64,000 bases of DNA from Polaribacter sp. WD7 (GTDB lineage Bacteria > Bacteroidota > Bacteroidia > Flavobacteriales > Flavobacteriaceae). The stretch is taken from assembly GCF_003335085.1 (NCBI RefSeq), contig NZ_QPEJ01000018.1, positions 496,001 through 560,000 on the forward strand, given 5' to 3'. Shown piece after piece: positions 51,978 to 61,700 of this stretch; the first letter of the stretch is position 1, and every line of letters begins with the position of its first letter. Position numbers and translations under genes: made by a program. The notes below the pieces were generated by a model. It was not told the origin of the DNA and ran no database searches. It worked only from the letters and a program-made list of their open reading frames with translations.

Positions 51978-52109
51978 ATGGAGTTTAAACGTAAATTTGG
52001 AAGAAGAAAAGAAAGTAAACCTCAAAAAGGACTTTTTTTGGTAATTCTTTTAGTTATAGTCATTTTTCTTTGGTTTAAAACCGATGCTATTTTAGACTAT
52101 TTTTTTTAA
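51978..52109 (+). CDS. 43-residue single-pass membrane protein
   Basis: A short frame (ATG 51978, TAA 52107-52109) with a basic start (MEFKRKFGRRKESKPQK), one strong membrane helix (GLFLVILLVIVIFLWF) and a short end (KTDAILDYFF). Positive-inside charge and helix length are right for a membrane peptide, and TATCTTCG at 51954-51961 is a fair -7 element. It fills the gap between the divergent DUF1223 gene and the convergent glycosyltransferase gene, ending one base before the latter's stop. Function unknown. Confidence 0.6.
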   Translation: MEFKRKFGRRKESKPQKGLFLVILLVIVIFLWFKTDAILDYFF

Positions 52110-52110
52110 T

Positions 52111-53244
52111 TTATTTTTTAAAATTTCTTCCTTTCCAATTGTATTTTGTAGTCATAGACAACAAAAATATATACAAGCTAAAAAAAGGATAGAAGAAGCT
52201 TGAAAAAATATAGTGGACAAGATCGTTTTTTTGATGATTAAAAAAAGCCAAAGTAGGTTTAAATAATACCCAATCAATTATTAATTTTAGACTAAAGGCA
52301 AAGAGCAATAATTTAAAATTACCACTACATAAAAGGTATACCATAATTAGATTGGTAAAAACAATTAAAAGCCCTATACATTTTACTTTTAAAGAACTAA
52401 AATTAGCTGCTTTTGCTGCCCATCTTTTTCTTTGTTCAATTAATTCGGACCAATTTCTTACAGGAGAAGTACTAACAATTGCTTTTGAAGATTTTAAATA
52501 ATGTACTTTACTTTGATTGTATTTAGTGTACTTTTCTAGTAAAAAAACATCATCACCACTAGCAATAGTAGCATTTCCTTCAAAACCATTTACATTAAAA
52601 AAGATACTTTTTTTGTAAGCTAAGTTTGCACCATTACATAAAAAAGGAAAATTGAGCCCAAAACTACCTATTGTAGTTGCTTGCATACTCATAAAATCTA
52701 ACAATTGAAATTGCTGTATAAAACTACTGTCAACCACATAATTTACAGGAGCAACAACCATATTCGGTTTGTTTTTTTGAATAAAAGTATCAAAAGCATT
52801 TAACCAATTTTTGGGTAACGTACAATCTGCATCAGTAGTAACAATCCAATCAAAATTTGCTTTATCAATAGCTGTGGTAATAGCATCTTTTTTAGGAGAA
52901 TTAGAAATTCTATGGTTGTTTAAGATTGTAATAGTTGCTAATTTGATTGTGCTTTTTTTAGAAAATGCATGTATAAAGTGTTCTATAATTTCTACAGAAT
53001 TATCGGTAGAATCATCATTTACAAAAAGAAACTCAACTAAATTTTTTGGATAATTCAGTTCTAAAATAGAATTTAGTAATTCACCCAAATTATCCGCTTC
53101 ATTTCTAAACGGAATAATAACAGAAAAAGATGTTGTAGGTTGTTGATTAAATTCGTCAAATGAATCAATTTTATCAAATCCAAAACGTAGAGAAATAATA
53201 AAAAAAAAATATAAAAAACCTATAAAAGTAACACCTAAAATCAT
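52111..53244 (-). CDS. membrane glycosyltransferase family 2
   Basis: A 377-residue inverting glycosyltransferase. One N-terminal helix (about 1-20), a GT-A domain (SFSVIIPFRNEADNLGELL; FVNDDSTDNS; VTTDADCTLP as the DxD) and the processive-type EQRKRWAAK motif (QxxRW), followed by C-terminal membrane helices (about 300-320, 330-345, 350-370). It probably adds sugar to a lipid carrier or an exported polymer at the inner membrane. Its start overlaps the end of the flippase-like gene by four bases, so the two work together. Confidence 0.9.
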   Translation of the reverse strand: MILGVTFIGFLYFFFIISLRFGFDKIDSFDEFNQQPTTSFSVIIPFRNEADNLGELLNSILELNYPKNLVEFLFVNDDSTDNSVEIIEHFIHAFSKKSTIKLATITILNNHRISNSPKKDAITTAIDKANFDWIVTTDADCTLPKNWLNAFDTFIQKNKPNMVVAPVNYVVDSSFIQQFQLLDFMSMQATTIGSFGLNFPFLCNGANLAYKKSIFFNVNGFEGNATIASGDDVFLLEKYTKYNQSKVHYLKSSKAIVSTSPVRNWSELIEQRKRWAAKAANFSSLKVKCIGLLIVFTNLIMVYLLCSGNFKLLLFAFSLKLIIDWVLFKPTLAFFNHQKNDLVHYIFSSFFYPFFSLYIFLLSMTTKYNWKGRNFKK

Positions 53245-54200
53245 GTTGACAGTTTGGGTTTAAAGGTTATTACAAAATAGCTACCTATAAGAGAAGGAAT
53301 TGCAAAATTAAAAAACCAAAGTAAACTTACTACAGTTAAAATGATAATTGCAGGTACGCTAAAAAAAGAAAATACCCAAACCGCAACCGTACTTTTAAGT
53401 ACAATATCTAAAAGAGATAACATAGGTACAATAGAGGTAATTAAATACACAGATGCAATAGCAGAAACCGCGTCTAGATAATTAATTTCAACAGAAAAAA
53501 GCGTAAGTAAAAAGTAAAATTGATGCGAAAAAAAAAGATACCTAAAAATAGCAAAACAAAATGTTTTTAAGTTGACTGAAAATGAAATAGTATTGATAAA
53601 GGTTGTGATTTTTGTTACGTATTCTTTACCTTTTTTAAAACGATAAAGTGCTAAATAGACACACCCAAAGAATATAAAGGATAGAATAATTATTGTAAAA
53701 ATTGATTTAAAATTAAGATTAACCTTATGTGTGAATACAAAATAAGTAAAACCAGTAATCCCAAAAAGTAAGGTAGTTATAAGTTGATAAAAATTACCTA
53801 TAATATTAAATCCTACAATTTTTTTGCGTAATGATTTTTTAAAAAACATTGCTTTTGCACCATATTCACCAATTCTATTTGGAGTTATCAAAGAAGTTGC
53901 CAAAGAAGCTAAACATTGAATACTTGACTCTTTCAAAGAAATTTTTTGAGTTATGGCTACTAATTTTTTCCATTTATAAATTTCAAAAAACCAATTTAAA
54001 GTACTAAAAACAAAAAGAATTATCATGTTTTTAAAAGTAAAAAATTGATATTTAAACAATTGTGTTTGCAAGCTAGCAAAACTAATTGCTGTATTTAAAA
54101 ATAGTTTTTGATAGATAAAAAAGGCACATCCAAATACAATGGTTAGTTTTATAAGTAACCAAAAGAATTGTTTAGATTTGTATGTAAGCAATATTTGCAT
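53241..54200 (-). CDS. flippase-like membrane protein (lysylphosphatidylglycerol synthase TM family)
   Basis: A 319-residue protein with about eight helices. SIQCLASLATSLITPNRIGEYGAKAMFFKKSL and ASVYLITSIVPMLSLLDIVLKSTVAVWV match the UPF0104/LPG_synthase_TM family. Many members sit next to glycosyltransferases and have been proposed to move lipid-linked sugars, but proof is thin. The start is ATG at 54200, with ruvC divergent 21 bases away. It is coupled to the GT2 gene by a four-base overlap. Confidence 0.85.
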   Translation of the reverse strand: MQILLTYKSKQFFWLLIKLTIVFGCAFFIYQKLFLNTAISFASLQTQLFKYQFFTFKNMIILFVFSTLNWFFEIYKWKKLVAITQKISLKESSIQCLASLATSLITPNRIGEYGAKAMFFKKSLRKKIVGFNIIGNFYQLITTLLFGITGFTYFVFTHKVNLNFKSIFTIIILSFIFFGCVYLALYRFKKGKEYVTKITTFINTISFSVNLKTFCFAIFRYLFFSHQFYFLLTLFSVEINYLDAVSAIASVYLITSIVPMLSLLDIVLKSTVAVWVFSFFSVPAIIILTVVSLLWFFNFAIPSLIGSYFVITFKPKLST

Positions 54201-54221
54201 CAATACAAAGAACGATAAAAT

Positions 54222-54773
54222 TTGAATAGTGAAAAAATCATATTAGGAATTGACCCAGGAACTACAATTATGGGGTTTGGACTGATAAAAATTGTGGGTA
54301 AAAAAATGGAGTTTATTCAAATGAATGAATTATTACTTCAAAAATATGATGATCATTATTTAAAACTTAAACTCATTTTTGAGAGAACCATAGAATTGAT
54401 AGATACTTATCATCCAGATGAAATTGCTATAGAAGCTCCTTTTTTTGGTAAAAACGTGCAATCTATGTTAAAATTAGGAAGAGCTCAAGGAGTAGCCATG
54501 GCTGCAGGTTTGTCTAGAGAAATACCAATTACAGAATATTTACCCAAAAAAATCAAAATGGCTATTACAGGTAATGGTAGTGCAAGCAAAGAGCAAGTGG
54601 CTTTAATGTTAAAATCTTTACTTAATTTAAAATCCTTACCTAAAAATTTAGATGCCACAGATGGTTTGGCAGCGGCAGTTTGTCATTTTTACAATTCAGG
54701 AAAAGTTGTTGGTGGTAAAAATTACACAGGTTGGGCAAGTTTTGTAAAGCAAAACCCTTCAAAAGTGAAATAA
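54222..54773 (+). CDS. ruvC: crossover junction endodeoxyribonuclease RuvC
   Basis: It cuts Holliday junctions in homologous recombination, working with RuvAB. The 183 residues have the catalytic acids in order: Asp11 (ILGIDPGT), Glu71 ([11 protein letters not shown]) and the C-terminal Asp pair in [34 protein letters not shown] is the usual DNA-contact region. There is no ATG; the TTG at 54222 gives the expected N-terminus. hemW follows after two bases. Confidence 0.95.
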   Translation: MNSEKIILGIDPGTTIMGFGLIKIVGKKMEFIQMNELLLQKYDDHYLKLKLIFERTIELIDTYHPDEIAIEAPFFGKNVQSMLKLGRAQGVAMAAGLSREIPITEYLPKKIKMAITGNGSASKEQVALMLKSLLNLKSLPKNLDATDGLAAAVCHFYNSGKVVGGKNYTGWASFVKQNPSKVK

Positions 54774-54775
54774 TT

Positions 54776-55966
54776 TTGAAAAATAAAATTGTTTTTAATC
54801 ATAACAATACATCATCAGAACCTCAAAAGGAAGTATCAGGAATTTACATTCACATCCCTTTTTGCAAACAAGCGTGTTATTACTGCAATTTTCATTTTTC
54901 TACTTCTTTACAAAAAAAAGAAGACATGATTGCTTGTTTGATTAAGGAAGTAGCACTAAGAAAAAATGAGTTAAATAACGCTACAATTGAAACGATCTAT
55001 TTTGGAGGAGGTACACCATCTGTTTTATCGGTAAGTGAAATTGAAACTATTATTAGCGCTATTTACCATCATTTTACAGTAGTAGAAACTCCAGAAATTA
55101 CGCTAGAAGCCAATCCAGATGATTTATCTGAAGATAAAATTAAAGCACTAGCACAATCACCTATAAATCGGTTAAGTATTGGTATACAATCTTTTTTTGA
55201 AAGAGATTTAAAATTGATGAATCGGGCGCATAATGCACAGGAGGCTAAAGAATGTTTGGCTATAGCAACTCGTTATTTTAAGAATATCTCTCTAGATTTA
55301 ATTTATGGTATTCCTGATTGTACCAATGAGGAATGGAGAGAAAATATACAAATGGCATTAGATTTTGGAGTACCTCATATTTCTAGTTATGCCTTAACAG
55401 TAGAGCCAAATACAGCTTTGGAGAAATTTATAGAAAAAGAAGTTATAGAAAATGTAGATGATGATAAAGCAGAAGAACAATTTCTAATTTTGGTTGATGA
55501 ATTAGAGAAAGCCAATTTTATTCATTACGAATTGTCTAATTTTGGCAAACAAGGTTTTTTTAGTAAAAACAATTCGTCTTATTGGTTGGGTAAAACCTAT
55601 TTAGGTATTGGTCCTGCAGCACATTCTTTTAATGGAACACAACGAAGTTGGAACGTGCAAAACAACCCGAAATATATAAAAGCTATTCAGCAAAATAAAT
55701 TACCAATTCAAAGAGAAACACTAACTGTAGTAGATAGGTACAATGAGTATGTAATGACGGGGTTACGAACAATTTGGGGAGTTTCTATTGAAAAAATAGA
55801 AAATGATTTTGGAAATAATTATGCAAAATATTTAGAGAAGCAATCTAAAAAATTTATTCAACAAGATTTATTGTATATTGAAAACCAAATATTAAAAACA
55901 ACTAAAAAAGGAAAGTTTTTATCAGACGGAATAGCCGCTGATCTTTTTATGTTAAACCTGATTTAA
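54776..55966 (+). CDS. hemW: HemW-type radical SAM protein
   Basis: HemW is a heme chaperone related to coproporphyrinogen oxidase HemN; it delivers heme to membrane respiratory enzymes. The 396 residues show IYIHIPFCKQACYYCNFHF (CxxxCxxC for the 4Fe-4S cluster), YFGGGTPSVLS, NPDDLSEDKIKAL, RLSIGIQSF and the C-terminal HemW-type domain. The start is TTG at 54776, two bases after the ruvC stop; the alternative TTG at 54731 would overlap ruvC by 43 bases. It lacks the extra N-terminal cysteine region of true HemN. Confidence 0.92.
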   Translation: MKNKIVFNHNNTSSEPQKEVSGIYIHIPFCKQACYYCNFHFSTSLQKKEDMIACLIKEVALRKNELNNATIETIYFGGGTPSVLSVSEIETIISAIYHHFTVVETPEITLEANPDDLSEDKIKALAQSPINRLSIGIQSFFERDLKLMNRAHNAQEAKECLAIATRYFKNISLDLIYGIPDCTNEEWRENIQMALDFGVPHISSYALTVEPNTALEKFIEKEVIENVDDDKAEEQFLILVDELEKANFIHYELSNFGKQGFFSKNNSSYWLGKTYLGIGPAAHSFNGTQRSWNVQNNPKYIKAIQQNKLPIQRETLTVVDRYNEYVMTGLRTIWGVSIEKIENDFGNNYAKYLEKQSKKFIQQDLLYIENQILKTTKKGKFLSDGIAADLFMLNLI

Positions 55967-55976
55967 TTAAACTAAT

Positions 55977-56726
55977 TTGAAAGCAGTAGTAGAATACAAT
56001 TCTAGAAAAATAACAGTAAACATCTCAGAGCCTATAGATATTTCTATACCTATAGATATGAGTAAGAATAATGTAAATGCCTGGTATATAGATGATCCTG
56101 AAATTAAGGCAGAAACTTCTGGTGACTTTGAAATTAGTGTTGCTAATGGAGCTGTTGTAAATTTTAATAGTATTCAATTTAATCCACATTCGCATGTTAC
56201 GCATACAGAATGCGTGGGGCATATTACAGAAAAAGTACACTCTGTAAATAAAAATTTGAAGTATTTTATCTTCTTAGCAGAGGTAGTTACTATAGTTCCA
56301 GAAAGTAAGGGAGAAGATTTTTTTATCTCAGAAAAACAATTAAAAATAGCATTAAAAAATAAAAAAAGAGATGCTGTTGTTATTAGAACCTTACCCAATT
56401 TGCCAGACAAAAAATCTATGAATTACTCTAACACTAATCCGCCTTATTTATTAGAAGAAGCGGCTATTTACCTTAGAGATAAAGGTATAAAACATTTGTT
56501 AATAGATTTACCTTCTGTAGATAAAGAAAAAGACGACGGAAAACTTTTAGCACACAATGCGTTTTGGAATACATCAGGAGATATAAGATTTAATGCAACT
56601 ATTACTGAGTTTATTTATGTGCCCAATTCTGTAGAAGATGGTGAGTATTTACTAAACTTAATGATTGCACCTTTTGAGAATGATGCAACACCTAGTAAAC
56701 CTGTATTGTATCAAATTGAAAAGTAA
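55977..56726 (+). CDS. cyclase/kynurenine-formamidase-like hydrolase
   Basis: A 249-residue metal-dependent hydrolase of the cyclase family (PF04199 type). FNPHSHVTHTECVGHI is the variant metal-binding HxxTHxE motif, and HLLIDLPSVDKEKDDGKLLAHNAFW is the family's later signature. Substrate unknown; tryptophan-degradation genes are absent here. The start is TTG at 55977, ten bases after the hemW stop, making three TTG-started genes in a row. Confidence 0.88.
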   Translation: MKAVVEYNSRKITVNISEPIDISIPIDMSKNNVNAWYIDDPEIKAETSGDFEISVANGAVVNFNSIQFNPHSHVTHTECVGHITEKVHSVNKNLKYFIFLAEVVTIVPESKGEDFFISEKQLKIALKNKKRDAVVIRTLPNLPDKKSMNYSNTNPPYLLEEAAIYLRDKGIKHLLIDLPSVDKEKDDGKLLAHNAFWNTSGDIRFNATITEFIYVPNSVEDGEYLLNLMIAPFENDATPSKPVLYQIEK

Positions 56727-56751
56727 AGAGCCATATCTTTTAAAAGAAAAA

Positions 56752-57732
56752 TTAAAACCATTTTTTACGTTTAAAATACCAAACAGAAACTAAAGTAACC
56801 AATAGCATTATTCCTATTAAAATGAAGTAACCATACTTAAATTTTAGTTCAGGAATATTTTCAAAATTCATTCCGTATATACCTGCTAAAAACGTTAGCG
56901 GAATAAATATTACAGAGAGAATGGTTAACGTTTTCATGACTTCATTTAAACGATGACCTTGAATGCTAAAAATTAAGTTTATTTTACTTTCTAGTTCTTG
57001 CAGTTCAAAATCAATATTAGAAATTAAATTATTAGCTTGTTCTTTTAATTCACTAAAATATTTGACTTCAAAATTCGAAAGTTCAATTTTTTCTAATTTA
57101 ATAATGGTATCTCGTAAACCTAGTGTGGCCTTTTTAAAATTAAACAATTCTTGTTTTCTTTTTTCAACTAGAGATGTAAATTCTGGAGTTGGTTTAATGT
57201 TGGACGAATTCAATTGATCTGAACTTAATTCAGCATTTTTATGGTACGTGTCTTGATAATTATCTACAATAGATTCTAAAATTAAGAACAATAAATAATC
57301 TGTTTTTTTACGTCTTACAATACCTTTGTTAGCTTCTAGGCGTTCTCTAATCCAATTGAAATAATCACCTTCTTTTTCTTGAATACTCCAAAGAAATCCA
57401 GAAGAAACAATAAACAACATTTGTTCAGAATCTAAAATAACATCATCCGTTTTTAAAATACGTGTAGAAATAAAAACCAAATCATTCAATAAAATTACTT
57501 TATTAGGGTGCTCTTTATCTGTAAACAATTTCAGTAAAAAATCATCTAAGTTATTATTAACTACAACGGTTTTAAATATTTCACCAAACTGATTTCCGTA
57601 GGTGTTAATCCATTCAGTAGTGTTTGTTTTGTTGGTAAGTATAACCTCAGAAATATCAGAAAAACTATTTTTTACGTAACTTCTTTTAGCGTAACTAATT
57701 ACAGAGGTATTCTTCAAAAATTCAGTTTCCAT
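56752..57732 (-). CDS. corA: CorA-type magnesium/cobalt transporter
   Basis: A 326-residue channel for Mg2+ (and Co2+/Ni2+). A long cytoplasmic part (1-265) with the coiled region near 200-260 (KLEKIELSNFEVKYFSELKEQANNLI) leads to two membrane helices (about 272-290 and 305-322) separated by the GMNFENIPEL pore loop with the GMN signature. The C-terminal RKKW tail is basic. TATCTTTA on the minus strand just upstream (about 57765) may be its -7 element. Confidence 0.95.
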   Translation of the reverse strand: METEFLKNTSVISYAKRSYVKNSFSDISEVILTNKTNTTEWINTYGNQFGEIFKTVVVNNNLDDFLLKLFTDKEHPNKVILLNDLVFISTRILKTDDVILDSEQMLFIVSSGFLWSIQEKEGDYFNWIRERLEANKGIVRRKKTDYLLFLILESIVDNYQDTYHKNAELSSDQLNSSNIKPTPEFTSLVEKRKQELFNFKKATLGLRDTIIKLEKIELSNFEVKYFSELKEQANNLISNIDFELQELESKINLIFSIQGHRLNEVMKTLTILSVIFIPLTFLAGIYGMNFENIPELKFKYGYFILIGIMLLVTLVSVWYFKRKKWF

Positions 57733-57849
57733 ATCTAAAATAATTGTAGTTTTGATGTATAAAGATACTTTTTTAACATAAAAAAGAGATAATATTACAG
57801 AAATTAAAATTTGATCAATCTTTTTTAAACTAATTTTTTATTTTCATAA

Positions 57850-57870
57850 CCACAAACCACAAACCACAAA
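57850..57870 (+). repeat. three tandem CCACAAA units at a start codon
   Basis: CCACAAA occurs three times head to tail (57850-57870); the last A is the A of the ATG of the MmcQ/YjbR gene. The repeat fills the ribosome-binding region, so copy number would change the leader just before the start. Confidence 0.8.
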
Positions 57871-58238
57871 TGTATATAGAAGAGTTAAGAGATTTTTGTA
57901 TGGCTAAAAAAGGTGTAACAGAACATTTTCCTTTTGATGATGTGACACTTGTTTTTAAAGTAATGCAAAAAATGTTTGCGTTAACTAGTTTAGATAGGTG
58001 GGAAAAAGGAGAACAAAGGATCAATTTAAAATGCAATCCTGAAAAAGCCAAAGATTTGCGTGATGAACACGAGGGAATTAATCCTGGTTTTCATATGAGT
58101 AAAAAGCACTGGAATACGGTAACGCTGAATACGAGTGATGTTTCTGATGATTTGGTTAAGGAGCTCATTAATCATTCTTATGATTTAGTAGTAAAGGGGC
58201 TTACCAGAAAAGAACAAAAAGAATTGGATAATTATTAA
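57870..58238 (+). CDS. MmcQ/YjbR family protein
   Basis: A 122-residue CyaY-like-fold protein. EELRDFCMAKKGVTEHFPFDDVTLVFKV, INLKCNPEKAKDLRDEHEGINPGFHMSKKHWNTV and the C-terminal SYDLVVKGLTRKEQKEL are characteristic of MmcQ/YjbR, which is thought to bind DNA though the role is not known. It is followed by the folate enzyme gene after one base, so both share a transcript. The ATG overlaps a tandem repeat. Confidence 0.92.
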   Translation: MYIEELRDFCMAKKGVTEHFPFDDVTLVFKVMQKMFALTSLDRWEKGEQRINLKCNPEKAKDLRDEHEGINPGFHMSKKHWNTVTLNTSDVSDDLVKELINHSYDLVVKGLTRKEQKELDNY

Positions 58239-58239
58239 G

Positions 58240-58791
58240 ATGCACAAAGCAGTACTTCGAAAAATATACAAAGAAAAACGATCAAAATTATCTTTTCAAG
58301 AAATTGTTATTTTACAAAAAAATATCTATCAACAAATCTATAACTTAGATATTTCAAAAATAAGAAATGTACATATATTCTTAACTTTAGAGAAATTCAA
58401 AGAGATCAATACACAACCCATAATTGCCTATTTTAGAAATAATGGCAAACAGATTATTGTTTCTAAAAGTAATTTTAAAAACAGTTCATTAACTCATTTT
58501 GTTTTAGAAGAAGAAACTATTCTTGAAATAAGTACATACGGTATTCCAGAACCATTGGTTGCTACACCTTTTGATGAAAAAGAAATTGATTTAGTGTTTG
58601 TACCACTTTTAATTTCTGATGAACAAAACTATAGAGTTGGTTATGGTAAAGGTTTTTACGATCGTTTTTTATCAAACTGTAACAATGATTGTAAAAAAAT
58701 CGGTTTAAATTTCTTTAAACCGATTGCTAAAATTTCAGATATTAATAAATTTGATTTTCCTTTAGATGCTGTAATTTATCCAAAGGAATAG
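58240..58791 (+). CDS. 5-formyltetrahydrofolate cyclo-ligase
   Basis: It converts 5-formyl-THF to 5,10-methenyl-THF with ATP, returning stored folate to the active pool. The 183 residues show an N-terminal basic helical start (HKAVLRKIYKEKRSKL), YGIPEP, LVFVPLLISDEQNYRVGYGKGFYDRFL (the nucleotide/folate signature GYGKGFYDR) and FDFPLDAVIYPKE at the end. It is close to MmcQ/YjbR but away from thyA and folA (16 kb). Confidence 0.95.
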   Translation: MHKAVLRKIYKEKRSKLSFQEIVILQKNIYQQIYNLDISKIRNVHIFLTLEKFKEINTQPIIAYFRNNGKQIIVSKSNFKNSSLTHFVLEEETILEISTYGIPEPLVATPFDEKEIDLVFVPLLISDEQNYRVGYGKGFYDRFLSNCNNDCKKIGLNFFKPIAKISDINKFDFPLDAVIYPKE

Positions 58792-58792
58792 T

Positions 58793-61700
58793 TTACTCAT
58801 GACAACTACATTTTGGGGTTAGAAAACTATTGGTGTTCAAATTTATAGGTGCACCTTGATTGTAGCCTTCCATCTCAAAATAAAACTTGCTTCTTTTGTT
58901 GTCATAATTTCCTATTTCGTTCATTGTACTTACATCATACAAACGACCATTTACCATCGTGTAGATGACAGAATTAGAGTTTTTTATATCTTCTAACGGG
59001 TTTTTATCTAAAACAATCAAATCTGCAAGTTTTCCTTTTTTTAATGACCCAATTTCTTCTGCTGTACCTAAATAATCAGCGCCATTTATTGTAGCAACTT
59101 TTAAGGCTTCGAGATTAGATAGCCCTCCTTGATGTAACATCCATAATTCCCAATGCGCCCCTAAACCTTGCAGCTGACCATGTGCTCCTAAATTTACTTT
59201 TACACCTTCTTTAGCTAACGCTGTTACGGTTTCTGAAGACAAAATATGTCCATTTTTATACTCTTCTTCAGGTACCATTGTCCTGTGTCTAGATCGCGTA
59301 TCTACAACATATCTTGGGGTATATTTTAGTAAGGTTTCGTTTTCCCAAACATTCATTTTTTGATACCATTCAAACTCTCCATTCATTCCTCCATAATTTA
59401 CAATTAACGTAGGTGTGTATCCTGTTTTACTATTTTTCCAAAGAGACAAAACATCTTTGTATACAGGATTTACAGGAATGTTGTGCTCAATGCCTGTATG
59501 ACCATCAAAAATCATACTCATATTAGCAAAGAAATTAGAGCCTCCTTCTGGTACAACATTTACCTTTTGTTCTCTGGCAGCTTGCATAATTTGCTGACGC
59601 TGTTCTCTTCTAGGTTGGTTATAACTTTTAATAGATTTAGCCCCAAAAGCTTTGGTTCTTGCAATGGCAAAACGGGCATCTTCCAAATTATTTACTACAG
59701 CTTTAAAATCGCCCTCTGCTCCATATAAAATAAAACCTGTAGAAAACATTCTAGGGCCAACTAAATGCCCACTCTTTTGCAGTTCTTCTAAGGTAAAAGC
59801 AGCTGCCGTGTGCACAGAAGGATCATGAGAAGTTGTAACACCAAATGCTAAATTTGCATAAAATTGCCAATGTTTTTGGGTGCTTAATCCGTTTCTAAAG
59901 GCACCTACATGAGCGTGAACATCTACAATTCCGGGCATTATGGTTTTGCCTTTTAGATCATATACCTTGGCATCTGAAGGAATGCTTATTTTTTTTCTTT
60001 TTCCAATTTGTTCTATTCTGTTTTTATGAATTACAATGGCACCATCTTCAATAACTTCATCATCTTCCATAGTAATAATTCTTACATTTTTAAACGCAAT
60101 TCTACCTTCTGGAATATCTGATTTTGTTACCAGATTAATATTTATAGCCGGCTTGTTTGTTGTTTCTAAATTTGTTTCGGCAAAGGGGTTTGTAGTATTA
60201 TTTACTACAGATTTTGAAAAATACTGACCGCCAAGAGTCCAATACACTTCTTTATTGTTAGCAGCCCAATGCAAATTAATACCTGCATTATCAGACAAAC
60301 TTTCAACACGAAATGATTTTGTGGTATTGTCTAAATTAATTTCGCTACCGTTTATGACAAAAGGCGCAACGTAAAGTTTATGTAAGTGAATAAAAGCAAT
60401 CCAATTGTTATCTGGACTAGGAACTAGTCTGTTGGCTAATTTTGATGAAAAATGACTTTTTTCATCTTTACCATTTAAAGCAATACTTTTTAAGTTTTTG
60501 GTCAATCCGCCAAAAAAAGCACCTCCTGTTTGAAAGAAAATACGTTTGTCATCAGAAGAAAAAATAGGAAATGCTCCAGTTTTAGAAATTCTTTTAGCTT
60601 CAGATCCATCAGCATTAGAAAGATAGATACCAGTTTTTTTGGTGTAATCATATCCTTGGTCGCCATTACCAGATTCTTTTCTGTAAACAATTTTAGTATC
60701 ATTGCTATTAAATACGGGAGTTCTATAAATTCCTTTTTCTTGTGTAATTTTCACCAAGTTTGTTCCGTCTAGGTTTATCTTGTATATAGCTCCTAAAGTT
60801 TCATCATTCCATGTTACAAAAAGTACAGATTTTCCGTCTGAAGAAAAACTTGGTTCTGCCTCAAAATCACTTAGAGTGGTAATTCTTTGCGGTGTGCCAC
60901 TAGGCAATTCTTTCTTGAAAACATGTCCTAAAGCTGTAAATACAATAGTTTTACCATCTGGTGATGTTTGCACATCTTTTATCATTTTAGATGCAAATTG
61001 AGGTTCAAATACTTTTCGTTTTACACGATGTGTTTTTGCCAATTTGATACTTTGACTCACCTGAAAAGGTATATTTTTCACTTCTTTAGAATCGATATTA
61101 ATGCGATTGATTTTTCCTCCACTCCAAAACACAAGATCTTTATTGTTAGGCAACCAAGCAAAATGAGGGTATACCCCAAAAACAGCCCAAGCCTCACTTT
61201 GATCTTTACTTAAGTTGTCATAAATAGGATATTCTTTTCCAGTTTCCAATTCATGAATGTATAAAACTGATTTTGTTCGAACACGTTTTACAAAAGCCAA
61301 CAATTTACCATCTTTAGAAACTATAGGTCTTGCCGCTCCTCCAGGACCTCCTGTAACCTGTTCTATTTCTCCAGTTTCAAAATTGTAACGCTTAATTACA
61401 TAAATTTGTTTGTTAGGATCTTTGTTGTATTGAAAATAACCTCCAGGATACATGTCTTCTGCATAATATAAATACTTGCCGTCAGGTGAAATTGAAGGAT
61501 CATTAACGTCTTGCTGATCATTTTTTCTTTTGGTTAAACGTAAGCCTGCTGTTCCAGAAAGTGGATATTGCCACATCTCTCCTGCACCAACAGAACGAGT
61601 AGAAGTGTAGTGTTTGCGAGCCACCAAAGATTTACCATCTGGTGTCCAAACTGCATTGTTAAGCAATCTATATTTTTCTTTGGTGATTGATTTTGCATTT

